Below are positions 24,221-36,396 of a stretch of 64,000 nucleotides of DNA, piece by piece. A program made the translations under genes and the position numbers. The stretch is from NCBI RefSeq assembly GCF_041904905.1, contig NZ_JAYRMI010000002.1:62001-126000 (forward strand), read 5' to 3'. Within the stretch, counting starts at the first letter, position 1, and the number at the start of each line of letters is the position of its first letter. The notes under the pieces were generated by a model. The model was given only the letters and a program-made list of their open reading frames with translations, ran no database searches and was not told the origin of the DNA. The stretch is from Zoogloea sp041904905. GTDB lineage: Bacteria; Pseudomonadota; Gammaproteobacteria; Burkholderiales; Rhodocyclaceae.

Positions 24221-26209
24221 ATGAACGACACCGCCGTCCGCCGCGCCGGCCGGGCCAGCCTCACCCTGGCCCTCACGCTTGGCACCGCGTGCGCCCAAGG
24301 CGCCGACGACCTGACCGACCTGCCGCTCGAACAGCTGCTCGACGTGCCGGTGGTCAGCGCCTCCCGCTTCGAGCAGAAGGCCTCCGAGACCACCGCCACC
24401 GTCAGCGTGGTCAGCCGCGACGACATCCGCCAGTACGGCTGGCGCACCCTCGCCGAAGTGCTGCGCAGCCTGCACGGCTTCTACACCCAGAGCGACCGGG
24501 GCTACGACTACGTCGGCACCCGCGGCTTCGCCCGCCCCCAGGACTACAACACCCGCGTGCTGCTGCTGGTCGATGGCCAGCGCGTCAATGACGCCATCTA
24601 CGACCAGGCCTACATCGGCACCGACGGCATCGTCGATCTCGACCTGGTGGACCGCATCGAGGTCATCCGCGGGCCGGGCTCCTCCATCTACGGCGGCAAC
24701 GCCCTGTTCGGCGTCATCAACCTCGTCACCCGCAGCGGCGCCCAGCTCGGCGGCGGCGAGGCCAGCGCGCGCCTCGCCAGCTTCGGCAGCGTGGACGGTC
24801 GCGCCAGCGTGGGCACCCGGCTCGACAACGGCGCCGACCTGCTCGCCTCGGTGTCGGGGATGAACAGCACCGGCCCTGCGCTCTACTTCCCCGAGTTCGA
24901 CAGCCCGGCCACCCACAACGGCCACACCGCCCACACCGACTACACCCGCCAGGGCAGCGTCTTCGCCCGCCTCGGGCTGGACGGCCTGCGCATCACCGCC
25001 GCCGCCAGCCGGCGCACCAAGGGCGTGCCCACCGGCATCCACGGCGCCGCCTTCAACGACCGGGGCACCGCCTTCGTCGACACCCAGGGCTACCTCTCCG
25101 CCGACTACACCCGCAGCCTCGACGCCGCCACCGAGCTGTCGGGCCGCGCCTACCTGTCCGACTACACCTACTTCGCCCCGGCCACCCGCGGCACGCCCCC
25201 GGCGCGCAACGAGGACGAAGCCCACGGCAGCTGGTACGGCGTCGAACTCAAGCTGGTCAGCCGCCTCTCCGCCCGCCACACCCTCGTCGGCGGGGTCGAG
25301 CACCAGCGCAACCGCATCCAGAACCAGCACAACCAGGACGTGTCGCCCTACGTCCTCAACGCCCGCGACAGCCGCCAGAGCGAACGCAGCGGCCTGTTCC
25401 TCCAGGACGACTTCCAGTGGACCCCCGAGCTGCGGCTCGCCGCCGGCGGGCGCATCGATCAGGTCACCGGCCAGGGCGGCCAGTTCAGCCCGCGCCTGGG
25501 CGCGGTGTACCGCCTGTCGGCCCGCTCGGTCTGGAAGCTCCAGTACGGCACCGCCTTCCGGGCGCCCAATGTCTACGAGCGCCACTACAGCTACCCCGGC
25601 GCCGCCGTCGCCAACCCCCAGCTCGGCGCCGAAAAGATCACCACCTGGGAAACCGCCATCGAGCACTACCTCGACAGCCAGACCCGCCTGCTCGGCACCG
25701 CCTACGTCTACCGCCTCGGCAACCTCATCGACCAGACCACCGAAGCCCGCAGCGGCCTGCTGCAGTACATCAACGCCGGGCGCAGCTCCGCCCGCGGGCT
25801 CGAGCTGGAGCTGGAGCGGCTGTGGACCAACGGCGCCCGCCTGCGCACCAGCGTCGAATTCCAGCACGCCCACGACGCCCAGGGCGGCAGCCTCACCAAC
25901 TCGCCCCGGCTCATCGGCAAGCTCAACCTCTCGCTACCCCTGCCCTGGCACGGCCTGCGCCTGGGCACCGAAGCCCAGTGGCTCGCCGCCCGCAGCACCC
26001 ACGCCGGCCGCGTGCCCGCCTACGGCCTGGCCAACCTCACCCTGCTGCGGCCCATGGCCGGCGACCGCTGGGAATGGTCCGCCTCCCTCTACAACCTGTT
26101 CGACAACCGCTACGACGACGCCACCGCCTACGACCCCGCCTTGCCCGCCCGCGACCGCCTGCAGCAAGACGGACGCACCTTTCGCCTGAAGGCCGTGTAC
26201 CGCTTCTGA
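24221..26209 (+). CDS. TonB-dependent outer-membrane receptor
   Basis: A 662-aa outer-membrane beta-barrel with a plug domain. A signal peptide (LTLALTLGTACAQGADD) is followed by a short acidic DLTDLPLEQLLDVPVVSASR, where the TonB box region would lie. The plug has RVLLLVDGQRVNDAIY and VDRIEVIRGPGSSIYGGNAL, and the barrel ends with a C-terminal aromatic (VYRF). The ligand is unknown. The stop overlaps the start of the YfiR-like gene (TGATG). This four-gene cluster (receptor, YfiR-like, hybrid kinase, c-di-GMP enzyme) suggests a sensory rather than purely uptake role. Confidence 0.92.
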   Translation: MNDTAVRRAGRASLTLALTLGTACAQGADDLTDLPLEQLLDVPVVSASRFEQKASETTATVSVVSRDDIRQYGWRTLAEVLRSLHGFYTQSDRGYDYVGTRGFARPQDYNTRVLLLVDGQRVNDAIYDQAYIGTDGIVDLDLVDRIEVIRGPGSSIYGGNALFGVINLVTRSGAQLGGGEASARLASFGSVDGRASVGTRLDNGADLLASVSGMNSTGPALYFPEFDSPATHNGHTAHTDYTRQGSVFARLGLDGLRITAAASRRTKGVPTGIHGAAFNDRGTAFVDTQGYLSADYTRSLDAATELSGRAYLSDYTYFAPATRGTPPARNEDEAHGSWYGVELKLVSRLSARHTLVGGVEHQRNRIQNQHNQDVSPYVLNARDSRQSERSGLFLQDDFQWTPELRLAAGGRIDQVTGQGGQFSPRLGAVYRLSARSVWKLQYGTAFRAPNVYERHYSYPGAAVANPQLGAEKITTWETAIEHYLDSQTRLLGTAYVYRLGNLIDQTTEARSGLLQYINAGRSSARGLELELERLWTNGARLRTSVEFQHAHDAQGGSLTNSPRLIGKLNLSLPLPWHGLRLGTEAQWLAARSTHAGRVPAYGLANLTLLRPMAGDRWEWSASLYNLFDNRYDDATAYDPALPARDRLQQDGRTFRLKAVYRF

Positions 26210-26786
26210 TGGCCACCCCCGCCCCCACCGCCGCGCCTCGCCGCCGCGCCCGCTGGCTGGCCATCGGGGTCGCCCTCGCCCTGGCCGGCCCGGCCGCCCG
26301 GGCCGCCCCGGAGATCGCCGAAGAGAACGCGCTCAAGGCCGCCTTCATCTACAACTTCGCCAAGTTCTCCGAATGGCCGGACGAACACTGGAACCGCTCG
26401 CCCCGGCTGCGGGTCTGCGTCACCGGCGGCGACAGCGACCTGATCCAGGCCGTGGCCGCCCTCGAGACCAAACCGCCGGTGCGCGGCAAGCCCCTCGAAG
26501 TGCGCCTGCTCGCCCGGGTGGACGAAGGGCGCGAGTGCCACATCCTGGTCATCGCCGGCCGCAGCGGCGCCCAGCCCCTGCTCCAGCCCATCGGCAGCGC
26601 GCCGGTGCTCACGGTGGGCGAAGCCGACGGCTTTGCCGGCGCCGGCGGCATCATCGGGCTCTACATGGACGGCGACCGGCTGCGCTTCGAGGCCAACCCC
26701 GACGCCGCCCAGCGGGCCGGGCTGCGCCTCAGCTCCCAGATCCTCCGGCTCGCCCGGCTCGTCCGCGACGGCAAGGGAGGCCGCTG

Positions 26787-26787
<1 letters not shown>
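26209..26787 (+). CDS. YfiR/DUF4154 family periplasmic protein
   Basis: A 192-aa secreted protein: signal peptide through AGPAARAAP, then the DUF4154 core with ALKAAFIYNFAKFSEWPD and IGLYMDGDRLRFEANPDA. In Pseudomonas, YfiR is the periplasmic brake on the diguanylate cyclase YfiN; here the partner would be the adjacent histidine kinase or c-di-GMP enzyme, which is inference from position. It overlaps both neighbours by one base (TGATG at each end). Confidence 0.88.
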
Positions 26788-29574
<2,787 letters not shown>

Positions 29575-29588
<14 letters not shown>

Positions 29589-31695
29589 CCCCCTGCCCCC
29601 GCCCCGCGTCCTCATCGTGGACGACGACTACACCGCCCGCCTGCTCGAACGGGCGGCCCTGGAACACGCCGGCTTCATCGTGGACGAAGCCGGCGACGGC
29701 GCCGAAGCCCTCGCCGCCGTGCATCGCCAGCCGCCCGATCTGGTGCTCCTCGACGTGGGCATGCCCGGCATCGACGGCTTCGAGGTGTGCCGCCGCATCC
29801 GCCTGCGCTGGTCGGCCAGCGACATCCCCATCGTGATGGTGACCGGCATGGACGACCTGGCCTCCATCAACCTGGCCTACGAGATCGGCGCCAACGACTT
29901 CATGGCCAAGCCCATCAACTGGCCGATCCTCGGTCACCGCGCCCGCTACGTGCTGCGCGCCGCCGAGAGCGTGCGCGTCCAGAAAGCCCTCGAAGCCCGT
30001 CAGGCCGCCATCGTGCGCGCCATCCCCGACATGCTGTTCACCCTGCGCGGCGACGGCACCGTCCTCGACGCCAAGGCCGGCGCCGGCCAGCGCGACGCCA
30101 TCCAGCCCCGCCTGTTCATCGGCCGGCGGCTGACCGATCTGCTGCCCGACGCCCTGGCCGCCCAGGTCGCCGAAAACCTCCGCCGCGCCCTCGACCAAGG
30201 CACGCTCCAGGCCCTCGTCTTCCCCCTGCCCCAGCACGGGCAGGAGCGTCACTACGAAGCCCGCCTCGCCCGCAGCGGCGACGATCAGGTGGTGGCGGTG
30301 GTGCGCGACATCACCCGCGAGAAACAGAACGAAGAGAAGATCCGCCGGCTCGCTTACTACGACCCGCTCACCGGCATGCCCAACCGCCAGCACTTCAACG
30401 AGCGGCTTGAGCAGGAACTCCAGCGCACCGCCCGCGAACAGCGCAAGCTCGCCCTGCTGTTCCTCGACCTGGACGGCTTCAAGCGCATCAACGACACCCT
30501 CGGCCACGACACCGGCGACATGCTGCTGCGGGCGGTGGCCCAGCGCCTGCGGGAGAAGCTGCGGGTCAGCGACATCGTCTCCCGGCCCGGCGCCGAAGCG
30601 CCGCCTGCCAACCCGCCCCTGCACCTGGCCCGGCTGGGCGGCGACGAGTTCGTGATCGCCCTGCCCTCCCTCGACGACGCCCACGCCGCCATCCAGATCG
30701 CCCAGCGGGTGCACAGCGCCCTCACCCGCCCCTTCCAGGTGGCCGACACCGAGGTGACCATCGGCGCCAGCATCGGCATCGCCCTCTACCCCGAGGACGG
30801 CACCGACGCCGCCACCCTGCTCAAGCACGCCGACACCGCCATGTACCACGCCAAGGAGCTGGGCCGGAACAACTGGCAGCTCTACGACCACGCCCTCACC
30901 GATCAGGCGGTCGAGCGCCTGCGGCTGGAAGGCGAACTGCGCAAGGGGCTGGAGCGGGGCGAGTTCGTGCTGCACTACCAGCCCATCGTGGAAACCGCCA
31001 CCGCGCGCATCGTCGGCGTCGAGGCGCTGCTGCGCTGGCAGCACCCGGCGCGCGGCCTGCTCGAACCGCCGGCCTTCCTCGCCGCCGCCGAAGACAGCGG
31101 GCTCATCGTCGCCCTGGGCCGCTGGGTGCTCGACACCGCCTGCGCCCAGGGCGGCGCCTGGCAGCGGGCCGGCATCGCCCCGGCGCGGATCGCGGTAAAC
31201 CTGTCTGGCCGGCAGCTACGCGCCGCCACCTTCGCCGCCGACGTGCTGGCCCTCGTCGCCCAGCACGGGCTCGACCCCCGGCGGCTGGTGCTGGAGCTGA
31301 CCGAAGGGCTGGCGATGGACGACGACCCCACCCTGGCCGCCGGGCTCACCCGGCTGCGCGCCGCCGGCGTGCACTTCGCACTGGACGACTTCGGCATCGG
31401 CTACTCCTCCATCGCCCACCTCAAGCGCCTGCCCATCGGCAGCCTGAAGATCGACCGCAGCTTCATCCACGGCCTGTTCGACAACCCCGGCGACGCCGGC
31501 ATCACCAGCGCCATCCTGGCGATGGCCCACCACCTGGGGCTGGACGTGGTGGCCGAAGGCGTCGAGACCCCCGCCGAACGGGATTTCCTGCAGCGCGCCG
31601 GATGCACCCAGATGCAGGGCTACCTGTTCTCGCCGCCGCTGCCGGCCCCCGCCCTGGAAAGCCTGCTGCAGGCCCGCCTCGCGCAGCCCGCCTGA
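29575..31695 (+). CDS. response regulator with GGDEF and EAL domains
   Basis: A 706-aa cytoplasmic c-di-GMP enzyme: receiver (LIVDDDYTARLL, LLDVGMPGIDG), PAS-like linker, GGDEF domain with intact LGGDEFVIALP, and EAL domain with VEALLRWQHP, VNLSGRQ, LELTEG, ALDDFGIGYSS, LKIDRSF and VAEGVETP. All catalytic residues of both a cyclase and a phosphodiesterase are seen, so it could be bifunctional; the GGDEF domain may instead regulate the EAL domain. The ATG at 29575 lies inside the end of the hybrid kinase gene (14-base overlap), marking it as its output partner. Confidence 0.93.
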
Positions 31696-31701
31696 CCCCG
31701 C

Positions 31702-32577
31702 TCAGACCCCGTTGGCCTTGAACCAGGCCAGCAGCCGGGCCCAGCCATCCGCCGCCTCGGCCGCCCGGTAGCTGGGCCGGTAATCCGCGTGAAAGGCATG
31801 ACCGGCCTCCGGGTAGATCACGAACTCCGCCCGCTTGCCGGCCGCGGCCAGATCGGCCTTCATGTCCTCCACGTCCGACACCGGGATGCCCTGATCCTTG
31901 GCCCCGTACAGGCCCAGCACCGGCGCCCCGATCTTCGCCACCGCATCGATGGGGTGAGTCGGAGTCATCCCGCTGGCCACCCCGGCAAGGCGCCCGTACC
32001 AGGCCACCCCCGCCCTGAGCCGCGGGTTGTGGGCGGCGTACAGCCAGACGATGCGCCCGCCCCAGCAGAAGCCGGTAATGCCCAGCCGGGCCGGGTCGCC
32101 GCCGGCCCCCGCGGCCCACGCCGCGCAGGCATCCAGGTCGGCCATCACCTGGGCGTCCGGCACCTTGCCGACCACCTTCGCCAGAATCTCCGCCACGCTC
32201 TCGATGCCCGCCGGGTTGCCCTGGCGCTGGAAAAGATCGGGCGCGATGGCCTGATAGCCCTGACGGGCCAGCCGCCGGCACACATCGCGGATGTACTCGT
32301 GAACCCCGAAGATCTCCTGCACCACCAGCACCGTGGGGAACGGCCCGCGGCCCGCCGGCTGGGCGCGGTACGCCTTCAGGGCGACGCCGTCCGGCGCGGG
32401 CACCGCCACCTCGCCGGCCACCAGCCCGTCGGCCGGGGTGAGCACCACGCTCTGCCCCAGCGCCGGGCGCACGGCCAGCGCAAACCCCGCCGCCAGCGCA
32501 CCGCCGACGAAGGTCCGGCGGCTCAGGGGCAGCCCGGGAACGAGACTGTCGAAATCGGAATCGTGAACGTTTGCCAT
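31702..32577 (-). CDS. dienelactone hydrolase family protein with Tat signal
   Basis: A 291-aa alpha/beta hydrolase exported through Tat: twin Arg in LSRRTFVGGALAAGFALAV. The dienelactone hydrolase triad is visible as Cys in GFCWGG, Asp in AKDQGIPVSD and His in AGHAFHADY. The substrate is unknown; exported relatives occur widely in proteobacteria. It is convergent with the GGDEF-EAL gene (6-base gap) and 60 bases downstream of the Crp/Fnr-type gene, with which it may share a promoter. Confidence 0.9.
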   Translation of the reverse strand: MANVHDSDFDSLVPGLPLSRRTFVGGALAAGFALAVRPALGQSVVLTPADGLVAGEVAVPAPDGVALKAYRAQPAGRGPFPTVLVVQEIFGVHEYIRDVCRRLARQGYQAIAPDLFQRQGNPAGIESVAEILAKVVGKVPDAQVMADLDACAAWAAGAGGDPARLGITGFCWGGRIVWLYAAHNPRLRAGVAWYGRLAGVASGMTPTHPIDAVAKIGAPVLGLYGAKDQGIPVSDVEDMKADLAAAGKRAEFVIYPEAGHAFHADYRPSYRAAEAADGWARLLAWFKANGV

Positions 32578-32637
32578 CGGACGCTCCTCGCGCTTGGGAA
32601 GAGCGTCAGCATACCGCGTCGGCGGCGGTGGCTACCG

Positions 32638-33429
32638 TCAGTTGAAGGCCGCGTGGGCGCGGGAGCCCACCCCGGCGCGGTCGAACCACACGCCACCCCG
32701 GGCCGCCGGGCGCCGCTCGGCCGCGGCCTGGCCGCCGTCGCAGGCGTACTGGCGGGTGAACTTCTCGGTGAGGGTGACGTGTTTGCCCAGCACCTGGATC
32801 AGGCCCGAATCCGACAGCTCCCGGAAGATCCGCGACAGGGTCTCCGGGGTGAAGCCCATGCGCGCCGCCAGCACGTTCTTGGGGATCGCCAGCTCCAGCT
32901 CGATCCGCGCCCCCGGCGCCGCCTCCGCCGCCGCCAGCCGGCGCAGGTACTCCACCACCTTCGCCGATCCCGACTGCAGGCAATCGGCGGCAATGTCCCG
33001 CTCGATGGACGACTGGCGCTGGGCCACCGCGGCGAGCATCCGGCGCATCAGGCGCGGCTCCCCGTCCATCGCCCGGAAGATGCCGTCGCGCCCCACCGAC
33101 AGCAGCACCACCGGCGACACCGTCTCCACCGACGACACGTAGGGGGCGTCGCCGAACAGCTCGGCCACCCCGAAGAGCTGGCGCGGCGACAGGATCTCGA
33201 TCACCTTCTCGCTCCCCTCCGGCGACGACACGCTCACCTTCAGGTGGCCCGACATCACATGGTGGAGCGCCTTGGGCCGCTCGCCCGACGCGTAGATCGT
33301 CGCCCCCTTGGGCAGGCTCACCACATGGGCCGCGCGGGCCACCTCGGCAATCGCCGCCGCGGGCAGATCGCGGAACAGGGCCAGCTCACCCAACACCAGG
33401 GACAGATCATCAAGACTCGTGCGCATCAT
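32638..33429 (-). CDS. Crp/Fnr family transcriptional regulator (DNR-like)
   Basis: A 263-aa regulator with an N-terminal cyclic-nucleotide-binding-type fold and C-terminal helix-turn-helix (AIPKNVLAARMGFTPETLSRIFRELS). There is no N-terminal cysteine cluster, so it is not an oxygen-sensing Fnr; DNR-like NO sensing is the likely role given the divergent narXL. The last 35 residues are unusual (ERRPAARGGVWFDRAGVGSR) and may be non-conserved. An FNR/DNR-like box lies about 98 bases upstream of its start. Confidence 0.85.
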   Translation of the reverse strand: MMRTSLDDLSLVLGELALFRDLPAAAIAEVARAAHVVSLPKGATIYASGERPKALHHVMSGHLKVSVSSPEGSEKVIEILSPRQLFGVAELFGDAPYVSSVETVSPVVLLSVGRDGIFRAMDGEPRLMRRMLAAVAQRQSSIERDIAADCLQSGSAKVVEYLRRLAAAEAAPGARIELELAIPKNVLAARMGFTPETLSRIFRELSDSGLIQVLGKHVTLTEKFTRQYACDGGQAAAERRPAARGGVWFDRAGVGSRAHAAFN

Positions 33430-33520
33430 TCACCTCGCCGGAACAAAAGGGGCCCGCGGAACAACTGCCTTAAACCCCGGAACATGGCGCGCAGTCTAGG
33501 AGCCCGATCCGGGCCGAAAG

Positions 33521-33534
33521 TTGACCTGGATCAG
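33521..33534. promoter_or_regulatory. FNR/DNR-like box
   Basis: TTGACCTGGATCAG resembles the consensus TTGAT, four bases, ATCAA (eight of ten half-site bases match). It lies in the divergent region and may be bound by the adjacent Crp/Fnr regulator or another Fnr-type protein. Confidence 0.55.
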
Positions 33535-33563
33535 AGCCCTTGGGTGCTCAAAAATGAGGCAAA

Positions 33564-33579
33564 TACCCCAAAAGAGGTA
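33564..33579. promoter_or_regulatory. NarL-type 7-2-7 binding site
   Basis: TACCCCA (33564-33570) and, on the other strand, TACCTCT (33573-33579) are inverted heptamers two bases apart. TACCTCT fits the NarL consensus TACYYMT fully and TACCCCA in six of seven. Outer bases extend the palindrome (AAATACC / GGTATTT). It lies upstream of narXL. Confidence 0.6.
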
Positions 33580-33751
33580 TTTTTAAAACGCCCTCCCGCG
33601 CGGCACAAACCCTTGTTTTTTCTCGCCTTGCCCAAGCCGGGCCGCCGCCCCGCCCAGCTCGGGCAGGGCCGCCGCGGGGGCTTTCGCCTATCCCCATTTT
33701 CCCGGCGGGATAGCCCCTCGGGCGTGACCCCGGGGGCGACTCGGGGCCAAA

Positions 33752-35719
33752 ATGGCGGCCTGCCGAACAACCCAGGCCCGCGCCGTGAACGCCCACACCT
33801 CCACCCAAGGCCCGCCCCCCGCCGCGCCCACCCCGCCCCGGCTCCGCCGCCCGTCGGTGGTGCTGCGCCTGGGCGCCTGGATCGCCGCCATCGCCAGCCT
33901 CGCCGCGGTCTCCATCTTCGCCTCCATCACCGTGGCCGAGCTGTCCTCCGGCGAGGCCCGGGCGATCAACATCGCCGGCTCGCTGCGGATGCAGTCCTAC
34001 GCCATCGGCGCCGCCCTGGCCCAGGACGACGCGCCCGGCACCGGGCTGGCCATTGCCGCCTTCGAGCAACGCTACGCCAGCCCCGACCTGCTCCGGGCCC
34101 TCCCCCAGCACCCCGACGACGCCACGCGCCGCGCCTACGACACGGTCGGCAGCCTGTGGGCCGAGCGCTTCCGGCCCGCCGCGCGGGCGGCCGAGGCCGC
34201 GCTCGCCGCCGGTCGCCCCGCCGGCCCGCCGCCCACCGCCGAGATCACCCGCATCGTCGAGGCCATCGACCGGCTGGTGGTGCTCATCGAGGTGGGGCTG
34301 GAGGACAAGCTGCAACTGCTGCGGCTGGTGCAGGGCATCTCGCTGGTGCTGCTGGCCATCGTGGGCGCCGCGGCGGTGTTTCAACTGAAACGGAAGGTGC
34401 TGCTCCCGCTGCAGGACCTCCTCACCTCCGCCGACCGGGTGCGCCGGAGCGATTTTGCGGTGCGGGTGCCGATCCGCGAAGCCGACGAACTCGGGCGGCT
34501 CGGGGAAGCCTTCAACTTCATGGTCGAAGACCTCTCCCGCAGCTACGCCCAGCTCGAGAACCGGGTGCGCGAGAAGACCGAGGAGCTGGCCCGCAGCAAC
34601 CAGTCCCTCAACCTGCTCTACCGCACCACCCGCGCGCTCTCCGAGCGGGCGGTGACCCGCGCCACCCTGCAGCAGGTGCTCGACGACATGGAACAGGTGG
34701 TCGGGGTGACGAGCGGCGCGATCTGCCTGAGCCGCGCCGACGAGCCGGAGACCGTGTGCCGCACCGGCGCCGACGGCATCGCCATCGACGCCCTGTGCCG
34801 CACCACCTGCCACGGCTGCGAGAGCGGCGGCCGGGCCATCGTGGCCCACCCCAAGCCGGCCGGCGGCGGCCAGACGATCGCCGCCCCGCTGTTCGACGGC
34901 AGCCGCAGCCACGGCGCGCTGCTCCTCAGCCTGCCGGCGGGGCAGGCCCTCGCCCCCTGGCAGCTCGATCTGCTCGAGACCGTTGGCCGCCACGTGGGCG
35001 CCGCCCTGGCGGCCACCCAGCGCAACGAGGAACGCCACCGCCTGGCGCTGCTGGACGAGCGCTCGGTGATCGCCCGGGAGCTGCACGACTCCCTCGCCCA
35101 GTCGCTGTCCTACCTCAAGATCCAGGTCACCCGGCTGCAAACCCTGCTGCGCAAGAGCCCCACCCCCGAGCCGGTCACCGAGATCGTCGGCGAGCTGCGC
35201 GACGGGCTCAACGAAGCCTACCGCCAGCTGCGCGAGCTGCTCACCACCTTCCGGCTGCGCATCGACGGCCGCGGCCTGAACGCCGCCATCGACGACACGG
35301 TGCAGGAGTTCCGCCGCCGCACCGGACTGGAGATCGTCCTCGACAACCGCCTCGCCGGCGTCGAGCTGGCCCCCAGCCGCGAAATCCACGTCCTGCAGAT
35401 CATCCGCGAGGCCCTCACCAACATCGAACGCCACGCCCGCGCCGGGCGGGTCACGGTGACCCTCGCCCGCCACGACGCCGACCGCCTGCGGGTGATGGTG
35501 GACGACGACGGCGTGGGCTTCGACGAAGCCGACCGGCCGCTCCACCGCTACGGTATCGTCATCATGCGCGACCGGGCCCAGAGCCTGGCCGGCGAGCTTG
35601 GCGTGCACCCCCGCGAGGGCGGCGGCACCCGGGTCGCGCTGGATTTCCCGGCCGAGGCGCCCGCGCCCGACGCGCCCCTCTCCGACTCCCCCTCCTCCGC
35701 TCAAGGAAGCGTGTCATGA
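33752..35719 (+). CDS. narX: nitrate/nitrite sensor kinase NarX
   Basis: A 655-aa inner-membrane kinase. A first membrane segment (AWIAAIASLAAVSIFASITV) is followed by a periplasmic domain with the P-box ARAINIAGSLRMQSYAIGAA, the nitrate-binding element; then a second segment, HAMP, a GAF-like region with a Cys cluster (ALCRTTCHGCESGG), HisKA_3 with phospho-His in ARELHDSLAQSLSYLKIQ, and HATPase with IIREALTNIERHA. It transfers phosphate to NarL, encoded next with an ATGA overlap. A GTG at 33785 is an alternative start. Confidence 0.93.
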   Translation: MAACRTTQARAVNAHTSTQGPPPAAPTPPRLRRPSVVLRLGAWIAAIASLAAVSIFASITVAELSSGEARAINIAGSLRMQSYAIGAALAQDDAPGTGLAIAAFEQRYASPDLLRALPQHPDDATRRAYDTVGSLWAERFRPAARAAEAALAAGRPAGPPPTAEITRIVEAIDRLVVLIEVGLEDKLQLLRLVQGISLVLLAIVGAAAVFQLKRKVLLPLQDLLTSADRVRRSDFAVRVPIREADELGRLGEAFNFMVEDLSRSYAQLENRVREKTEELARSNQSLNLLYRTTRALSERAVTRATLQQVLDDMEQVVGVTSGAICLSRADEPETVCRTGADGIAIDALCRTTCHGCESGGRAIVAHPKPAGGGQTIAAPLFDGSRSHGALLLSLPAGQALAPWQLDLLETVGRHVGAALAATQRNEERHRLALLDERSVIARELHDSLAQSLSYLKIQVTRLQTLLRKSPTPEPVTEIVGELRDGLNEAYRQLRELLTTFRLRIDGRGLNAAIDDTVQEFRRRTGLEIVLDNRLAGVELAPSREIHVLQIIREALTNIERHARAGRVTVTLARHDADRLRVMVDDDGVGFDEADRPLHRYGIVIMRDRAQSLAGELGVHPREGGGTRVALDFPAEAPAPDAPLSDSPSSAQGSVS

Positions 35720-36387
35720 CCACCCCCGCGACCACCTCGGTCATCATCATCGACGACCACCCGCTGTTCCGCAAAGGCGTCTCCCAGCTCATCGCCCTGT
35801 CCGACCAACTCCACCTGATCGGCGAGGCCAGCAGCGGCGAGGAAGGGCTGATGCTGGCCCGCGCCCTGGAGCCCGACCTCATCCTGCTCGACCTGAACAT
35901 GCGCGGGATGGGCGGCATCGAGACCCTGCGCGCCCTGCGCGAGGCCGACCTGGCCGCGCGCATCCTGATCCTCACCGTGTCCGACGCCGCCGACGATCTG
36001 GTCGCGGCGATCCGCGCCGGCGCCGACGGCTACCTGCTCAAGGACATGGAGCCCGAGGAGCTGCTGGCGCGCATCGTCGAGGCGCTCTCCGGGCGCATCG
36101 TCATCACCGAGAGCCTCAACGGCCTCCTGGCCCGCTCCCTGCGCGACGAAGCCCAGGCCGCCGAACGCAGCCTCGCCCCCCTCACCGACCGCGAGCGGGA
36201 CATTCTCGGCTGCCTCGCCAGCGGGCTGTCGAACAAGCTCATCGCCCGCGACCTCAACATCGCCGAAGGCACGGTGAAGGTGCACATCAAGAACCTGCTC
36301 AAGAAACTCAAGTTCCGCTCCCGCCTGGAAGCGGCCGTGTGGGCCATCGACCAGAACCTCCGCCCGGCCGGCCCGGGCCCGCGCTGA
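35716..36387 (+). CDS. narL: NarL-type response regulator
   Basis: A 223-aa two-domain regulator: receiver with IIIDDHPLFRKGVSQLIA, acceptor Asp in LILLDLNMRGMGG, and Lys in LLKDMEP; LuxR-type helix-turn-helix with LTDRERDILGCLASGLSNK and the recognition helix of NIAEGTVKVHIKNLLKKL. It activates nitrate respiration genes in response to NarX. Its start overlaps narX. A 7-2-7 site upstream of narX suggests autoregulation. Confidence 0.95.
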   Translation: MTTPATTSVIIIDDHPLFRKGVSQLIALSDQLHLIGEASSGEEGLMLARALEPDLILLDLNMRGMGGIETLRALREADLAARILILTVSDAADDLVAAIRAGADGYLLKDMEPEELLARIVEALSGRIVITESLNGLLARSLRDEAQAAERSLAPLTDRERDILGCLASGLSNKLIARDLNIAEGTVKVHIKNLLKKLKFRSRLEAAVWAIDQNLRPAGPGPR

Positions 36388-36396
36388 GGGCTGCGC

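Larger units (their letters stand above)
33430..33751. other. divergent regulatory region between Crp/Fnr gene and narX
   Basis: About 320 non-coding bases. It contains the FNR/DNR-like box at 33521, the NarL-like 7-2-7 site at 33564, and a C-rich stretch before narX. No gene is seen. Confidence 0.6.
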
